Below are positions 5,817-8,186 of a stretch of 8,186 nucleotides of DNA, piece by piece (positions within the stretch are counted from its first letter, which is position 1; every line of letters starts with the position of its first letter). Source of the stretch: Anaerolineaceae bacterium (GTDB taxonomy: Bacteria; Chloroflexota; Anaerolineae; Anaerolineales; Anaerolineaceae); assembly GCA_003501835.1 (NCBI GenBank), contig DNOU01000233.1:8455-16640 (forward strand). The letters run 5' to 3'. The notes beneath the pieces were generated by a model, which saw only the letters and a list, made by a program, of their open reading frames with translations, ran no database searches and was not told where the DNA came from. Made by a program: the position numbers and the translations under genes.

Positions 5817-7160
5817 TCAGGATTTCACGACCTGTTTCATTTTTTGATTGATTGCCAGTTGAAAACGTTTTTTCACACCTTCAAACGGGATCCGCTGCAT
5901 GATCGGATCAAAAAAGCCTTCCACGATCATCATTTCAGCATCTTCCTTCGATAATCCACGGCTCTCAAGATAGAAGAGCTGTTCCGCATCCACCTTACCC
6001 ACGGTTGCACCATGGGTGCAGCGGACATCATCCGTAAGGATTTCCAGTCCCGGAATGGAATCTGCCCGCGCCCCTTCGCTTAAAACCAGGTTGCGGTTTG
6101 CCTGGTAACCGTCTGTTTTTGCAGCGTTTTTCGCCACATAGATCATTCCCTGCCATACTGAATGACTTTGGTCGAGTAACGCTCCTTTGAAAAGCAGGTC
6201 ACTGGTGGTGTGAGGTGCCAGGTGATTTTGCTGGGTGTCGTAGTCGAGATGCTGTTCGTGCTGTGAGAAATAGAACCCGGACATCTTCCCGGTACTCCCG
6301 GTTCCAGCCAGATCCAGTTCCGAGAAGTTCTTGGTTAGCTTGCTGCCAAAGGCTCCAAAGATCCACTCGACCTCACCATTACCTTCCACACGCACCCGTT
6401 CATGCATGAAATTCCAGATGTTTTCGCCAAAAGATTGCAACTCCACAAACCGAAGATGCGCACCGTCGCCGACATGAATTTCGATCAAACCCGAATGGAA
6501 ACCTGGCTCGGTCTCACTTTCGGGAGAAGAGGATTCATGGACATATGTGACGCTTGATCCATCGTCCAGGTAAACCAGGATATGGCTGAATGCAGCTTCT
6601 CTTTGTCCGGCAACCCAAAGGAGTGAGTGCAACGGCGATGCCACCTGTACACCGCGGGGTACATAAAGCAGAACGCCATTTTGTGACATGGCACCTGCCA
6701 ACGCCCCAAATTTATCATCTGAAGACCCGATGACTTTGCCAAGGACCTTTTCAACGAGTTGAGGGTGAGCAACCAGCGCATTTTGCAAGTCAGTGAAGAC
6801 TACACCTTTCTCTTCAAGCTCCGATTCGAGGTGCAGCTGGTGATGCTCTCCCGCCAACAGGATCTCTCCACCGTGCAAGGCATCAGCAACAGGCTCAAGC
6901 AGCGCACCTGGAACAGTGGACAGGGTATTGCCTTTTTCAAGTCGGAAGGATTGCACCGGCATTTTTGAAACATCGGTCCGGCGCCACGCCTCCTGTTTCA
7001 CTGTTGGAAAGGGCATGCCCTGGTAATTCTTCCATGCTTCAGCCCTGTATTGCTCAAAGTATGAATCAGCGCCTTCCAATTGGGGAGAAAACTGAAATTC
7101 CCTGGAAGTCTCTTCCTGCGAGACGCGTGACCGACGAATGACTACAGGTGATTCTGTCAT
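5817..7160 (-). CDS. sufD: SufD, subunit of the SufBCD Fe-S assembly complex
   Basis: SufD pairs with SufB, and with the SufC ATPase forms the scaffold on which nascent Fe-S clusters are built; SufD is needed for iron entry. The 447-residue protein has the SufD N-terminal helical region with GMPFPTVKQEAWRRTDVS at 48-65, followed by the long beta-helix core. GVLLYVPRGVQV lies at 162-173 and HSGLIEIHVGDGAHLRF at 222-238. The C-terminal SUF core carries DDVRCTHGATVGKVD at 377-391, where His383 corresponds to the functionally important His360 of E. coli SufD. EQLFYLESRGLSKEDAEMM follows at 393-411. The start is supported by GAGGAAA about eight bases upstream. It follows sufB by 34 bases. No truncation is seen. 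Confidence 0.95.
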   Translation of the reverse strand: MTESPVVIRRSRVSQEETSREFQFSPQLEGADSYFEQYRAEAWKNYQGMPFPTVKQEAWRRTDVSKMPVQSFRLEKGNTLSTVPGALLEPVADALHGGEILLAGEHHQLHLESELEEKGVVFTDLQNALVAHPQLVEKVLGKVIGSSDDKFGALAGAMSQNGVLLYVPRGVQVASPLHSLLWVAGQREAAFSHILVYLDDGSSVTYVHESSSPESETEPGFHSGLIEIHVGDGAHLRFVELQSFGENIWNFMHERVRVEGNGEVEWIFGAFGSKLTKNFSELDLAGTGSTGKMSGFYFSQHEQHLDYDTQQNHLAPHTTSDLLFKGALLDQSHSVWQGMIYVAKNAAKTDGYQANRNLVLSEGARADSIPGLEILTDDVRCTHGATVGKVDAEQLFYLESRGLSKEDAEMMIVEGFFDPIMQRIPFEGVKKRFQLAINQKMKQVVKS

Positions 7161-7194
7161 GATGGTTTCCTCAAATTCAATGCTGTTTCGTAGA

Positions 7195-8186
7195 CTATCC
7201 CACCGAACCGGACATTTGCAGCTGGATCAGACGGTTCATTTCCACCGCGTATTCCATGGGCAATTCTTTGACCAACGGTTCGATGAATCCGGAAACCACC
7301 ATGGTGGTGGCTTCTTCTTCCGAAAGTCCACGGCTCATCAGGTAGAAGAGCTGCTCCTCACCCACTTTGGAGACTGAGGCTTCATGTCCGATCGTCACAT
7401 CCTGCTCATCGATCTCAATGGTCGGATATGTGTCAGATCGCGATTGACCATCCAGGATCAGTGCGTCACACACCGTGTTCGATTTGACATCCCTGGCACC
7501 CTCGTACACCTTGAGTAATCCTCGGAAGGATGCCCTCCCGCCATCCTTGCTGATGGACTTGGACGTGATCTTGGATGATGTGCCCGGTGCAAAATGGATC
7601 ATCTTTCCACCGGCATCCTGTGTTTGACCTTTTCCTGCGAATGCGACCGATAACATCTCGCCATGCGCCCGCGGTCCCATCAGGTAACAGGAAGGGTATT
7701 TCATGGTCACCTTGGAACCCAGGTTGCAGTCCACCCATTCCATTGTTCCATCTTCCGCAACCATTGCACGCTGTGTCACCAGGTTGTAAACATTGGTGGA
7801 CCAGTTCTGGATGGTGGTATAGCGCATCCGGGCGCCTTTTTTGACGATGATCTCAATCACACCTGAATGGAAGGAGTTTGTCGAGTAGGTGGGTGCAGTG
7901 CAGCCTTCAACATAATGCACCTGCGCTCCTTCATCCACAATGATCAGGGAACGCTCAAATTGACCAATATTGGCAGCGTTCAAACGGAAGTACGCCTGCA
8001 AAGGCAGCTCCACTTTCACGCCTTTGGGCACATATACAAATGAACCTCCAGACCAGACAGCGGAGTTCAATGCGGCGAATTTGTTGTCTTCGATGGGCAC
8101 CACGGTGCCAAAGTGTTCACGGAAAAGATCGGGGTGCTTGCGCAGCCCGTCTTCTATGCTCAAAAAGATCACGCCCTGTTTTTCCA
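7195..8186 (-). CDS. sufB: SufB, Fe-S cluster scaffold subunit (5' end outside window)
   Basis: SufB is the main scaffold of the SufBC2D complex and receives sulfur from the SufS-SufU pair. The frame is open to the right edge with no start codon that fits the family: it reads EKQGVIF at the edge, and an internal GTG at 8172 is not the true start. About 329 residues are visible, so roughly 140 N-terminal residues are missing. Family motifs include DNKFAALNSAVWSGGSFVYV, HSGVIEI and the C-terminal EQLFYLMSRGLSEEEATTM. The Cys in NTVCDALILDG (codon 7468-7470) matches E. coli SufB Cys405, and the Glu in GHEAS (codon 7381-7383) matches Glu434, both needed for cluster assembly. The protein ends in SGSVG, a typical SufB tail. 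sufC is not present downstream and is expected upstream, outside the window. Confidence 0.96.
   Translation of the reverse strand, partial: EKQGVIFLSIEDGLRKHPDLFREHFGTVVPIEDNKFAALNSAVWSGGSFVYVPKGVKVELPLQAYFRLNAANIGQFERSLIIVDEGAQVHYVEGCTAPTYSTNSFHSGVIEIIVKKGARMRYTTIQNWSTNVYNLVTQRAMVAEDGTMEWVDCNLGSKVTMKYPSCYLMGPRAHGEMLSVAFAGKGQTQDAGGKMIHFAPGTSSKITSKSISKDGGRASFRGLLKVYEGARDVKSNTVCDALILDGQSRSDTYPTIEIDEQDVTIGHEASVSKVGEEQLFYLMSRGLSEEEATTMVVSGFIEPLVKELPMEYAVEMNRLIQLQMSGSVG

Noticed and set aside
5930..7370. Similar stretches near the 3' ends of sufD and sufB that look like a direct repeat
   Set aside because: They encode the homologous EQLFYL-SRGLS motif of the paralogous SufB and SufD core domains, so the similarity is old gene duplication, not a mobile or recent repeat.

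Overview
The window is an ordinary bacterial chromosomal segment of mid G+C content (about 50-52% by eye). It carries two blocks of metallocofactor genes that point towards each other, with a small two-gene unit between them. I see no mobile element, CRISPR array, tRNA or rRNA. The host is an anaerobic or facultative bacterium with [NiFe]-hydrogenase maturation genes (hypD, hypE) and a SUF iron-sulfur cluster system of the SufU type (SufB, SufD, SufS, SufU plus a Rieske ferredoxin). That gene set suits Chloroflexota or a similar lineage better than Proteobacteria. The lineage is an inference from gene content, not something the sequence proves.

Plus strand, 1-3444: the 3' part of hypD runs into hypE through an ATGA overlap. 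HypE ends in the diagnostic PRIC tail, and the maturation block ends there. A near-consensus sigma-70-type promoter (TTGACA, 16-base spacer, TATACT) in the 67-base gap after hypE probably drives a separate two-gene unit. That unit is a class I SAM-dependent methyltransferase followed, with a GTGA overlap, by a PIG-L/LmbE-type zinc deacetylase. Together they look like a modification module for a sugar or amino-sugar metabolite, whose substrate cannot be read from the sequence.

A perfect 14-bp hairpin fills almost the whole 33-base space between the converging stop codons (3445-3477) and looks like a shared bidirectional terminator.

Minus strand, 8186 down to 3478: a tightly packed suf operon read in the order sufB (5' end outside the window), sufD, an uncharacterised 91-residue protein, sufS, sufU, Rieske ferredoxin. 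sufC is not in the window and is expected upstream of sufB. SufS takes sulfur from cysteine, SufU receives it, and SufB/SufD with SufC form the assembly scaffold. The Rieske protein may supply electrons. The small protein between sufD and sufS has no function I recognise and is the best candidate for something undescribed. The two blocks are linked biochemically, because HypD itself needs a [4Fe-4S] cluster.
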